From an uncultured Alphaproteobacteria bacterium (GTDB lineage: Bacteria; Pseudomonadota; Alphaproteobacteria; Caulobacterales; Caulobacteraceae): a stretch of DNA of 55,025 bases. Shown here piece after piece: positions 43,794-52,416 of the stretch. A program made the translations under genes and the position numbers. Below the pieces are notes generated by a model, which saw nothing but the letters and a program-made list of their open reading frames with translations, ran no database searches and had not been told where the DNA came from. How positions within the stretch are numbered: position 1 is the first letter of the stretch; every line of letters starts with the position of its first letter. The stretch lies in the NCBI GenBank assembly GCA_937920085.1, contig CALETE010000006.1:1-55025 (forward strand). Direction: 5' to 3'.

Positions 43794-45128
43794 GTGACTC
43801 CCCATCGCAATTTCCTCCTGGCGGCATCGACAGCCATCCTCCTCATGGGCGCTGTTTGCCCCGCCTTCGCGGCTGAGACCAATGCGGCCATCAGCCTTGA
43901 TGATCAGGCTGCGGCTCCCAAGTCCAATTTCGCCCGCGATCGCAATGTCTCTGTGAGCGCACGTCCTCATCCAGACTATCAAGCGCCGGGCATCCGGATG
44001 GGATCCTTTCTGCTCTATCCCAAGCTGACCCCCAGCCTGGAAAGCAATGACAACATCTTTGCGCAAAAGTCCGCAAAGACCAGTGACACCATTTGGCGGG
44101 TTCAGCCCGAGCTGACCCTGTCCTCGGATTGGAACACCCATGCTGTGTCGCTCTATGCGAGGGGGTCGCTGAACCGCTTCAGCAAGAACGACTCTGAAAA
44201 CACAGACGACTATTCCTTCGGTGCGAACGGGCGCCTCGATGTGGCGCGGGATTCGGCCATCAATGGTGGCTTGAGCTTTGGTAAGGCGACCGAGCCGCGG
44301 ACCTCGCCAGACACCCCAACCGGGGCGATTGAGCCAACCCGCTATCAGCAGACCAGCGGAAATCTGTCCTACTCCAAAGAATTCAACCGCCTGAAGATTT
44401 CGGGCCGGGTGGGCTCGGATAAATACAACTACCAGGACGTCGCGACCAAGGCCTACCCCAAGGTCCCCAAGATCGACCAGGACTTCCGTGACCGTACTGA
44501 AACCGCAGTCTCCGGTCGCGCAGACTATGCCATCAGTCCTGCGACCGCGCTGTTCGTTGAAGTTGTCGGCAATAACCGTAACTACCGCTTGGACAAGCCT
44601 GCCGTCTCCCTGACCCGGGATTCAAAGGGCGTGAACGTCTATGGCGGTGCCAATTTCGAACTCACCGCCCTGCTGCGGGGTGAAATCGGCATGGGTTACA
44701 TGAAGCAGAACTACAAGGATCCCACCCAGAAAGACGTGAGCGGCTTCGGAGCCCGTGCGCTGGTCGAATGGTTCCCCACCGAGCTGACGACGGTTACCCT
44801 GTCGGGCAGCCGCAGCATCAAGGACTCAGCGGCTCTCAAGGTCACCTCCTACATCTCCAACTCCATCTCCCTGCGTCTTGACCACGAACTCCTGCGCAAC
44901 CTCATCCTGGGCGGCAATATCGGCAGCACCACGGATGATTATCAGGGCTCGACCCGCCAGGATAAGGTCATGACGGCGGGTGTCCGCGGCACCTACCTCA
45001 TCAACCGCAATGTGGGTTTGACGGCAGGCTATGCCTACGAGAAGCGCACGACCTCCGGTCTCGCCGCCGACCGTGGTGCAGAATACACGGTCAACAAGGT
45101 GACCGGTGGTCTGAACCTACAATTCTAA
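43794..45128 (+). CDS. outer-membrane beta-barrel protein of polysaccharide export
   Basis: This protein of about 444 residues has a signal peptide (LAASTAILLMGAVCPAFA) and a string of beta strands with alternating pattern (HAVSLYARGSLNRFSKND, GLTAGYAYEKRTTSGL), ending in GGLNLQF with terminal Phe, as in outer-membrane barrels. It fits the BBP2/VpsM-like porins found in exopolysaccharide clusters that let the polymer cross the outer membrane. GTG 43794 is chosen since AGGA lies 10 bases upstream and the signal peptide begins there. The Wzc-type kinase gene follows after 119 bases. Confidence 0.85.
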   Translation: MTPHRNFLLAASTAILLMGAVCPAFAAETNAAISLDDQAAAPKSNFARDRNVSVSARPHPDYQAPGIRMGSFLLYPKLTPSLESNDNIFAQKSAKTSDTIWRVQPELTLSSDWNTHAVSLYARGSLNRFSKNDSENTDDYSFGANGRLDVARDSAINGGLSFGKATEPRTSPDTPTGAIEPTRYQQTSGNLSYSKEFNRLKISGRVGSDKYNYQDVATKAYPKVPKIDQDFRDRTETAVSGRADYAISPATALFVEVVGNNRNYRLDKPAVSLTRDSKGVNVYGGANFELTALLRGEIGMGYMKQNYKDPTQKDVSGFGARALVEWFPTELTTVTLSGSRSIKDSAALKVTSYISNSISLRLDHELLRNLILGGNIGSTTDDYQGSTRQDKVMTAGVRGTYLINRNVGLTAGYAYEKRTTSGLAADRGAEYTVNKVTGGLNLQF

Positions 45129-45135
45129 AAATACG

Positions 45136-45149
45136 GGGCGTTTTCGCCC
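45136..45149 (+). terminator. short hairpin after the barrel gene
   Basis: GGGCG at 45136-45140 pairs with CGCCC at 45145-45149 around TTTT, eight bases after the barrel stop codon. It is short and lacks a T run. Confidence 0.35.
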
Positions 45150-45154
45150 TAACG

Positions 45155-45170
45155 TGGCACGACTCCTGCA
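45155..45170 (+). promoter_or_regulatory. sigma-54 promoter of the Wzc-type kinase gene
   Basis: TGGCACGACTCCTGCA matches TGGCACG-N4-TTGCA at 15 of the counted positions apart from one T to C at -14, with GG and GC 10 bases apart. Transcription would start near 45181, leaving a 66-base leader. The site lies inside an imperfect 12-bp hairpin (45153-45182). Confidence 0.7.
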
Positions 45171-45247
45171 GGGGTCGCCACGGTTGTCCCCCAAAGGGCC
45201 AGGCGGCAATGCGCGTCTGGCCCCACTATTTTGAGGCGTAGCGCGTC

Positions 45248-47503
45248 ATGACCCAATTTAGTCCTCCGATCAGCAGCGGAGAGATACAGCCCCAGCCAGC
45301 TGGTGCCGAGGGTTTTGCCGCCGGCGGCATTGCGCAACAGCTTGATCTACGCCGTATTTACCTCGCCTTCCGTCGTCGTCTCCGACTGTTGAGCGCTGTG
45401 GCCCTGGCGGTCTTCGTGGCGGTGGTGCTCGTCACCCTGCAGGCGACGCCGAAATACACCGCCACTGCCAATGTCCTACTGGACACCCGCAAGGAAAAAG
45501 TTTCCGACGTCCAGGAAGTTTTGTCCGGCCTCCCAGCAGACTCCGCCACCGTCGATACCGAGGTTGAAGTCATAAAGTCCCGGCAGCTGGCCGAGCGGGT
45601 CGCCAAGGCCCTGTCCCTTGAGGCCGACCCGGAGTTTAGCAGTCAGGTCCGCAAGCCCTCGGGATTGGAAGCCGCCGCTGGGGGCATAGGTGCCGTGTTT
45701 GGCATGACCCCGCCGTCCGAAATCAAGCTCAGCCCTCTGGCCCTGCAAAAACAGCATGAGCGGGTGGTCGACAATGTCATGAAGGGCCTCAGCGTAAAGC
45801 GCTCGGGCCTGACCTATGTGATCAATGTCTCCTACCAGTCCGAAAGCCCGCAAAAGGCCGCGGAAATCGCCAACAAGTTCGCTGAGCTCTATCTACTCGA
45901 GCAGTTGGAAGCCAAGTTCGACGCCACCCAACAGGCCACCAAGTGGCTGAACGCCCGCCTGGAAGAACTCCGGGGCCAGGTGCTGAACGACGAGGCCGTG
46001 GTCCAGCAGTACAAGATCGCCAACAACCTGCTCAGCGCCTCAGGCACCAGCCTGACCGAGCAGGAAATCTCCAGCTATAATCAGTCCCTGGCCCAATCCC
46101 GCGCCCAGGTGGCGGAGGATAATGCCCGCCTCAATACCGCCAAGCGCCAGCTGGCCGCCGGGTCCAACGGCGGTGATGTGGGCGAAGCCCTGGACTCCCC
46201 GGTCATTCAGCAACTTCGCGCCCAGCGCGCCACGGTGTCTGGCCAGGTGGCCGACCTCCAGGGCCGCTATGGCGACCGTCACCCCGAAATGCTCAAGGCC
46301 AAGCGCCAGCTGTCGGACATCGACGCCCAGATCCAGCAGGAAATTCAGCGGATCATCTCCAACCTCCAGGCCAAGGCCCAGGTCTCGGCCCAGCGTGCTG
46401 GTGCCGTGGCCGGCAGCCTCGGCGGTGCCAAGGGCACCCTGGCGAGCAATAACCGCGCCGGGGTCAAGTTGAACGAGCTGCAACGCAATGCAGATGCCTC
46501 CCGCACCCTTTATGAGAGCTATCTGAACCGCTTTAAGGAAACCAGCAGCCAGCAGGGCATTGAACAGTCCGACGCCCGGGTGGTCTCCAAGGCCAAGATC
46601 CCCACCAAGCAGAGCTCCCCCAATGTGCCCCTCAACCTGGCGCTCGGCGTGCTTCTGGCCCTGGGTGCCGGCGTGGGCGCCGTGGTCCTGGTGGAAATGC
46701 TCGATGCCGGCCTCGCCACGGCCGAGGATGTGGAGCGCCGCCTGGACACCGCCTATCTCGGCGCCATTCCCCTGCTCAGCTCCGTGGCAGATGGCATCAA
46801 TGTCAGCCCTGTGGATTATATCCTCGCCAAGCCCCTCTCGGCCTTTACCGAATCCTTTCGCAATTTGCGGGCCTCCGTGGTCTATTCCCGCCTGGGCGTG
46901 CCGGTCAAAGTCTTGGCCATCACCTCGGCCCTGCCCGGTGAGGGCAAGTCCACCACCTCGGTCTGTCTCGCCCGCTCTGCCTCCCTCCAGGGTCTGCGGG
47001 TGGTCATTGTCGACTGCGACCTGCGCCGCCGCAATGTGAACAAGCTTCTGCAGGGAGAGGCCACCCACGGCCTGCTGGAAGTGCTCAGTGGCGACAGCAC
47101 CCTTGATCAGGCCCTGGCCGTGGATGAGGCCAGCGGCGCCTCGGTCCTGCCCCTGGCCAAGAGCAACTTCACGCCCAAGGATGTGTTTGGCACCGCGGCC
47201 TTTGACCAACTGCTCGAAACCCTCCGCGCGCGCTTTGACCTGGTCATCCTCGACACCGCCCCCCTCCTGCCCATCGCCGACACCCGGGTCCTGGCCCCCA
47301 AGGCCGATGTGGTGGTCTTCCTCACCCGCTGGCGCAAGACCCCCCAGCATGCCGTGGAGGCGGCCTTCCGCATGCTCCAAGGCTCCGGCGCTCACCTGGC
47401 CGGCGTGGCCCTGACCCAGGTCGATATGAAAAACCAAGCCAGGTACGGCTATGGCGACCCAGGTTATTACTATGCGGAGTATAAGCGGTACTACACGAGC
47501 TAG
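45248..47503 (+). CDS. Wzc/ExoP-type chain-length regulator and BY-kinase
   Basis: This 751-residue inner-membrane protein controls polymer length and export. It has a Wzz domain with two transmembrane segments (near residues 50-70 and 455-480), a long coiled-coil periplasmic part and GNVR-type region, and a cytoplasmic tyrosine autokinase. Kinase motifs: Walker A SALPGEGKSTTS, Walker A' VVIVDCDLRR and Walker B LVILDTAPLLPIADT. The tail YGYGDPGYYYAEYKRYY is the usual tyrosine cluster. Kinase and Wzz parts are fused in one chain, as in proteobacterial Wzc and unlike split HfsA/HfsB-type pairs. A sigma-54 promoter lies upstream. Confidence 0.94.
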   Translation: MTQFSPPISSGEIQPQPAGAEGFAAGGIAQQLDLRRIYLAFRRRLRLLSAVALAVFVAVVLVTLQATPKYTATANVLLDTRKEKVSDVQEVLSGLPADSATVDTEVEVIKSRQLAERVAKALSLEADPEFSSQVRKPSGLEAAAGGIGAVFGMTPPSEIKLSPLALQKQHERVVDNVMKGLSVKRSGLTYVINVSYQSESPQKAAEIANKFAELYLLEQLEAKFDATQQATKWLNARLEELRGQVLNDEAVVQQYKIANNLLSASGTSLTEQEISSYNQSLAQSRAQVAEDNARLNTAKRQLAAGSNGGDVGEALDSPVIQQLRAQRATVSGQVADLQGRYGDRHPEMLKAKRQLSDIDAQIQQEIQRIISNLQAKAQVSAQRAGAVAGSLGGAKGTLASNNRAGVKLNELQRNADASRTLYESYLNRFKETSSQQGIEQSDARVVSKAKIPTKQSSPNVPLNLALGVLLALGAGVGAVVLVEMLDAGLATAEDVERRLDTAYLGAIPLLSSVADGINVSPVDYILAKPLSAFTESFRNLRASVVYSRLGVPVKVLAITSALPGEGKSTTSVCLARSASLQGLRVVIVDCDLRRRNVNKLLQGEATHGLLEVLSGDSTLDQALAVDEASGASVLPLAKSNFTPKDVFGTAAFDQLLETLRARFDLVILDTAPLLPIADTRVLAPKADVVVFLTRWRKTPQHAVEAAFRMLQGSGAHLAGVALTQVDMKNQARYGYGDPGYYYAEYKRYYTS

Positions 47504-47585
47504 GTGCCAGCCGGGGCTCTCTAGATGGCTATCGGTTTAACAGAGACAATAGACCTTACTGATTTAGGGTCGATCTGCCCAAATA

Positions 47586-47768
47586 CTAGCGCTGAACCTG
47601 AGTCTTATTACCGTCCATAAAATAATCATGACGATAAAACCAAGAGCCAATTTCATTAGTCCAAACGCTTGCGTGAAGGACCTTGAGGCGGTCTGATAGA
47701 AAAAATGAACCATCAAAAATCCAGATATAAGAATACCGCAGGAATGATGACGCCACGATGCTTTTCAA
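47586..47768 (-). CDS. doubtful short ORF after the flippase gene
   Basis: This 60-codon frame begins with TTG overlapping the flippase stop (TTGA) and reads rich in aromatic residues (SFLRYSYIWIFDGSFFLS). No family is recognised and the start is weak. It might be the remnant of a longer gene at the edge of the A+T-rich cassette. The rest of 47504-47764 shows nothing else. Confidence 0.25.
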   Translation of the reverse strand: MKSIVASSFLRYSYIWIFDGSFFLSDRLKVLHASVWTNEIGSWFYRHDYFMDGNKTQVQR

Positions 47769-49210
47769 GCACGTGACAAGTATCTCCTATAAAGACCTTG
47801 AAGCAGAAATCTAAGTGACGAATTGACCTTGATCACTGCCACTGTAAATATACCGGACGCCAAAATACTAACAAGGAGTGCACTGGTTGGGCCAAAATTC
47901 ATCCCCAACGTTTGCTGATAAAATAAACCTAAAACGACGACAGAAAATAGCCATACTAAAGAGAGCCAAATTTCAGTCCATTTTTCCGTGTCGAGCAACG
48001 GTTCGCGATACCTCGCCACGGCAACCATGATACCGACAGCGAAGTATGATCTCGCAGCAAATCCAATATTTGCTCCCAATGCCCCACCCAAATAAGACCC
48101 CAAGCCAATAAACACACAGTTTAGCACAAGCTGGCTCAGGTTAAATAAGAAATTGGCCTTCTGACGTCCTGACGAAGAAAGCAACATTTGCAAAGGCATA
48201 ACGACTGCTAAAGATGGGAGCGATGCTGCCAGCGCCTTAAGACTAGAGCCCAGGCCGTTCCACTTATTTCCTATGAAAAGAGCAGGTAAATCCGAATTAA
48301 AAATCATACCGATCGCAGCAATACCAAAAAGAGCTATAGCGCCATTGATGACGCTAAACGTTGAACGAACCAACCGCATTGGCTCATTTGACATCCGCCC
48401 GAAAACGGGACCTAAAACTCTCGCAATAGGGGTAAAAATCACGCTAGTTACGAGGTCTACAACAGTTCTCGAAAACCTAAAAATCCCCGCCGCTGCTGGA
48501 CCGGCAATAATACCAACAACAATATCACCGATCCTCACTGTCCCCTGCGACAATGCATTACTGCCCATAAAATAATGTGAAGCTCGGAGCACGCGCCTAA
48601 AATGATTAACGCCGGATTGAATATTAGGTAGCCATCTAGCCCCAACTAATACTGTTGCAGTATTTGCCATCGCGACAGATACCGTCTGGGCTATGAGGCT
48701 CCAGGCCCCAAAACCGTGCGTTGCCATGGCGATACAAACTGCGCCGCCGACCAAAATGCCAACACTTCTCCGTACCGCTAGCAGTTTAAATTGAAAGGCA
48801 CGTGCAACGCGTCCCTCTGGCACCGCACCAAGCGCACTAATAATCGGGACTACAGCGCAATAGGGCACAAGTTCCCGCACAAGATGTTCATTAGTTGCAA
48901 ACGCGAGTACTGGCCCAGATAGTAATATCAATAATGAAAAGACAGCCCCCCAAAAAATACCAATTATAAAGAATCCATCGTAATCGGATTCCTCAACCTG
49001 TGAACTCTGAACAATTGCTGCTGTGATACCTTCAAGCGTCGCTATAAATATCGCAGCAGGGGCAATGACTATCGTCGCAACCCCAAAATCATGAGGACCA
49101 AGTTGTTTTGCAACGAAGAAAAATACCACGAACTGGATAATCCTCTCCGTAATAGTTTGCAAAAATGACCACATCGCACCGTTGAGGACAATCTTTGTAT
49201 AATTGCTCAT
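47765..49210 (-). CDS. Wzx-type oligosaccharide flippase
   Basis: This 481-residue protein with about 12-14 transmembrane helices belongs to the MOP/PST flippase superfamily (lipid-linked repeat translocases, WzxC-like). The N-terminus FLQTITERIIQFVVFFFVAKQLGPHDFGVATIV and ALSQGTVRIGDIVVGIIAGPAAAGIFRFS are typical. Base composition is far more A+T-rich than in the kinase gene beside it. It is convergent with that gene and divergent from the polymerase-like gene at 49386. Confidence 0.9.
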   Translation of the reverse strand: MSNYTKIVLNGAMWSFLQTITERIIQFVVFFFVAKQLGPHDFGVATIVIAPAAIFIATLEGITAAIVQSSQVEESDYDGFFIIGIFWGAVFSLLILLSGPVLAFATNEHLVRELVPYCAVVPIISALGAVPEGRVARAFQFKLLAVRRSVGILVGGAVCIAMATHGFGAWSLIAQTVSVAMANTATVLVGARWLPNIQSGVNHFRRVLRASHYFMGSNALSQGTVRIGDIVVGIIAGPAAAGIFRFSRTVVDLVTSVIFTPIARVLGPVFGRMSNEPMRLVRSTFSVINGAIALFGIAAIGMIFNSDLPALFIGNKWNGLGSSLKALAASLPSLAVVMPLQMLLSSSGRQKANFLFNLSQLVLNCVFIGLGSYLGGALGANIGFAARSYFAVGIMVAVARYREPLLDTEKWTEIWLSLVWLFSVVVLGLFYQQTLGMNFGPTSALLVSILASGIFTVAVIKVNSSLRFLLQGLYRRYLSRA

Positions 49211-49385
49211 TTAATTTCCGACTAAAAGCTATTTAAATATAAGAGCCGAGCGCTAAGTGCGTCCATCAAATTGTGCGTGAAGCGGATTTGCATAAATGCA
49301 GGCTACTATATATAGAAATTGGAATTAGTGTACCGTATTTTCCATTCACGGCATCTCAGAGCACCCAACAACGAAGTGGTTAATT

Positions 49386-50672
49386 ATGCATAACTTTCGG
49401 TATGTGCGGTCAGTCACCGCTGGTGCTAGTGAGCCCACGTCGATAGTAAGCAGTCTCCGAAGACAAGACATTGCGGCTCACTTAGTCGTGACCGCTTCAA
49501 TTTTTATGAATTTTGGCCTTGCGATAATCAACGCTCACCTATTTTCAGTCAATAAAACGATTGTATCAGGATGCCAGATATTTATAATTGCTGTTGCTGT
49601 GGCAGTTACACTGAACGGAAAACTCATAATTGCCGACCGACTAATATATATAATTTCTATAGTTGTTGCGGCAATATTAACAACGATGTTGTATACGGGA
49701 GATATAGACCTTAAATTTATTCATGACATATTTATATTTCCGATCTTCATCGCCCTGGGGGCAACAGTATCAAAAATATCGCTTCGTTGGTTCACCGCAA
49801 TCCTCATTATAATCGTAGCAGTTGCGCTCATCGACAAATATCTCCCAGAATTGTACAAGTATATTGTTAACCCTCTGAGCTACTACGCCAAAACGAGAGA
49901 CTGGGCTCTTCTTACCGCGAAACAGCAGTTGGGAAGTTTGTCAAATCTATCCGGGCTATATGTCGGAGCTGAGAGATCCGTGGGTACGTACTTGGGGGTG
50001 GGGACGCACCGGTCGGGGTCAATTTTTCTAGAACCCCTCTCCCTTTCGTACTTTGCGGTTCTATTTATGATTTACCTGCTTGAGGTGAGGGGTAGATCAC
50101 TCTTGCAGAACCTTTTCTACATACTCCTATGCTCCACTTTGTGCGTCCTGTCCGACACTCGGACAGCCCTCGTAGTTCTATTATTGATCGTGATGCTGCG
50201 CCCTATGCTGCAAATAATTCCAGGGCGGGTTGTATTGGTGTGGCCATTAATTTTGATTGCATTAATCGTGATCGCTCTGGCTCTTGGCAACTTAGATATG
50301 CGCAACTTTGACTTAGGTTATCGATTATCTCTTACAATTGATCCCCTCATAGATAACGGTCTGGTACACGTTTTCATGGGCGGTTTCAAAAATGCTATCT
50401 TTGGTGATAGTGGCGTCTTATATTTACTAAATGGATGCGGAATAGTTGGAACAATTGCTATTTACGTACTTATTACAAGGGGAATGCGTGGAACGGATTG
50501 TAATGCGCTATCCCATTCTGTGGGTATATTTATCGTGGTTGCTGCTATCTTCGGGAGCGCCTTTTTATCTATCAAAACAGTTTCGTTTGCTGGTCTTATA
50601 ATAGGCCATTTTACAAAGTTACAATCAAGTCAATCTAACGGGAAGCGTGGAGCGTCTGTCGTAAAGGTATGA
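49386..50672 (+). CDS. Wzy-like membrane protein (polysaccharide polymerase candidate)
   Basis: This 428-residue protein has about 10-11 hydrophobic helices and a large periplasmic loop around residues 165-215 (LGSLSNLSGLYVGAERSVG, GVGTHRSGSIFLEPLSLSYF). Layout and position among glycosyltransferase genes fit a repeat-unit polymerase, which as a class is poorly conserved. Low G+C. Its stop overlaps the next gene by four bases. Assignment rests on topology and context more than on motif. Confidence 0.7.
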   Translation: MHNFRYVRSVTAGASEPTSIVSSLRRQDIAAHLVVTASIFMNFGLAIINAHLFSVNKTIVSGCQIFIIAVAVAVTLNGKLIIADRLIYIISIVVAAILTTMLYTGDIDLKFIHDIFIFPIFIALGATVSKISLRWFTAILIIIVAVALIDKYLPELYKYIVNPLSYYAKTRDWALLTAKQQLGSLSNLSGLYVGAERSVGTYLGVGTHRSGSIFLEPLSLSYFAVLFMIYLLEVRGRSLLQNLFYILLCSTLCVLSDTRTALVVLLLIVMLRPMLQIIPGRVVLVWPLILIALIVIALALGNLDMRNFDLGYRLSLTIDPLIDNGLVHVFMGGFKNAIFGDSGVLYLLNGCGIVGTIAIYVLITRGMRGTDCNALSHSVGIFIVVAAIFGSAFLSIKTVSFAGLIIGHFTKLQSSQSNGKRGASVVKV

Positions 50673-51400
50673 GAAAAGTCATTAAGCTTTTTCGAGGCAC
50701 TCAAGCGGAATTGGTGGCGTCGAGTGAGAACCCGCGTTTAGTTGTGACCCCGAATACCGACCATTTACGACTCCTGGAAGGTTCGGCAGCTTTTCGGCGC
50801 GCTTATGCCTGCGCTGATGTCGTTGTGAACGACAGTCAAGTCTTAGAGCTCCTGGCATTTCGTGGTAGGGCTACGAAAGTGTCGGGTTCAGACTTGACGC
50901 CGCTGAAATTGGCGGCGTTGCCCGATGGTGCCCGGGTGTCTATTGTCGGTTGCCCCAAGAAGGTAGGTGATTGGCTCGAAACTGCCTACCCAGCAATTCA
51001 GTTTCAGCTCGCAGAACCCTCGATGGGATTTATACGGCGGCCCAATGAGCGTCGTCGTTTAGAAACATCTACCAAAGACTATGCGCCAGACCTCATACTG
51101 ATATGCACGGGGGCTCCTCAAAGTGAGCTCTTGGGGGCTCAATTTCGGCGGAATATTGGGACCTGTGATATAGTTTGCGCCGGATCTTCCTTGATTTTTA
51201 TGGCCGGTCTAAAAACACGCGCTCCATCGATTATCCGGGGGATAGGCTTGGAGTGGCTCTGGAGGATGTGGGGAGAGCCTCACACCAGGTTTAGATATGT
51301 AATTGATGCGCTATTTCTGATAACTAATATTCGCCAATTATTACAGTTCCGCTTGACCGGTGCTGCATCATTTAGAAGGTTCAAATTGGTATCTGAATGA
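50669..51400 (+). CDS. WecG/TagA/CpsF family glycosyltransferase
   Basis: This 243-residue protein fits glycosyltransferase family GT26. Signatures: VVTPNTDHLRLLEGSAAFRR, YACADVVVNDSQVLELLAFRG with the conserved catalytic aspartate, RVSIVGCPKKVG and the C-terminal APSIIRGIGLEWLWRMWGEP membrane-associated segment. It probably adds a second or later sugar to the lipid-linked repeat at the inner face of the membrane. It overlaps its neighbours by four bases on both sides, so it is translationally coupled. Confidence 0.92.
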   Translation: MRKVIKLFRGTQAELVASSENPRLVVTPNTDHLRLLEGSAAFRRAYACADVVVNDSQVLELLAFRGRATKVSGSDLTPLKLAALPDGARVSIVGCPKKVGDWLETAYPAIQFQLAEPSMGFIRRPNERRRLETSTKDYAPDLILICTGAPQSELLGAQFRRNIGTCDIVCAGSSLIFMAGLKTRAPSIIRGIGLEWLWRMWGEPHTRFRYVIDALFLITNIRQLLQFRLTGAASFRRFKLVSE

Positions 51401-52416
51401 AGGCGCTAGATTTAATCCTCGCGACACGCGCAAACCGATCAACTGGGATCGAAAGATATTGTAAAAACGTAGCGCGCTACTGGCCGGTTGGGGAAAGTGT
51501 AGCGATATATACGTCTGCGGAGAATGATGAGAAATACCTTTTTGAAGTAAGGTGCAAGGGAAAAGCTATATTGGCTTGGCTCTTTCTTCCATTCGTAGCA
51601 GCGCGGCAGGGCATTACGAAAATTGTATTCCCTGGATTTCCGCCTTCTCCTTTATTCCTCTTTTTCCCGCGAATTAATTTGGTCCGGGTGATACACGACG
51701 CCGTGCCATTTCTTTTTCCAAAAACGCTAAGCGTTCAAGGAAAATTGTTATTCAATTGGTTAGAGCGTATATTGCTAAACAGATATTGTAAGATTTTTGC
51801 GCCAACGGAAATAGTTGCTTCTCAAATAATGGAGATATTTCCAAATATAATCTGTGGATGCTGTGGTAATGCAGCTGGTGCCAGTCTAACGGGCAGTGCT
51901 CGTGTGCCAAACAGGCTTGGCAGTGTGGTCAAAAACTTTGCTCTAGCCGTGGGTACTGTCGAACCCAGAAAGAATTATCCTGAGCTTGTGTCAGCATGGT
52001 TGAAAAGAGATAGCGATCAAATATTGGTAATTATCGGTCGCGCAGGCTGGGGTGGAGATGCCAGCCAGATTAAATCCAGCCTTAGTCACAGCAACAAGAT
52101 AATTTGGCTGGATAGTGCAACTGATGAGGAACTTAGGTGGTGTTATGCTAACGCCGCCTTGTTTATTACGGTCTCTCGCGCAGAGGGTTTTAATATGCCC
52201 CTTGTAGAAGCAGGCATTTCTGGACTACCTATTCTCGCTAGTGACATACCAATTCACCGCTTCGTCGCTGCGCCATGGGCACGATTTGTAAGCACCGATC
52301 AGCCCGATCTATCGTGGACTGAGGCGGGCGAAACAAAGGTGCCTCCGGACGAGATTGAAATATATCGTGCTAGGTTTAGCTGGAAATATGTAGCTGAGAC
52401 ATTGGCTGATGCGTAA
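51397..52416 (+). CDS. GT4-like glycosyltransferase
   Basis: This 339-residue GT-B fold glycosyltransferase has TRANRSTGIERYCKNVARYW at the N-terminus (acceptor side) and the donor-binding half GTVEPRKNYPELVSAW, then ALFITVSRAEGFNMPLVEAG, where the E-x7-E motif (EGFNMPLVE) is present. Sugar and linkage cannot be told. Low G+C. It overlaps the upstream gene by four and the downstream by eight bases. Confidence 0.9.
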   Translation: MKALDLILATRANRSTGIERYCKNVARYWPVGESVAIYTSAENDEKYLFEVRCKGKAILAWLFLPFVAARQGITKIVFPGFPPSPLFLFFPRINLVRVIHDAVPFLFPKTLSVQGKLLFNWLERILLNRYCKIFAPTEIVASQIMEIFPNIICGCCGNAAGASLTGSARVPNRLGSVVKNFALAVGTVEPRKNYPELVSAWLKRDSDQILVIIGRAGWGGDASQIKSSLSHSNKIIWLDSATDEELRWCYANAALFITVSRAEGFNMPLVEAGISGLPILASDIPIHRFVAAPWARFVSTDQPDLSWTEAGETKVPPDEIEIYRARFSWKYVAETLADA

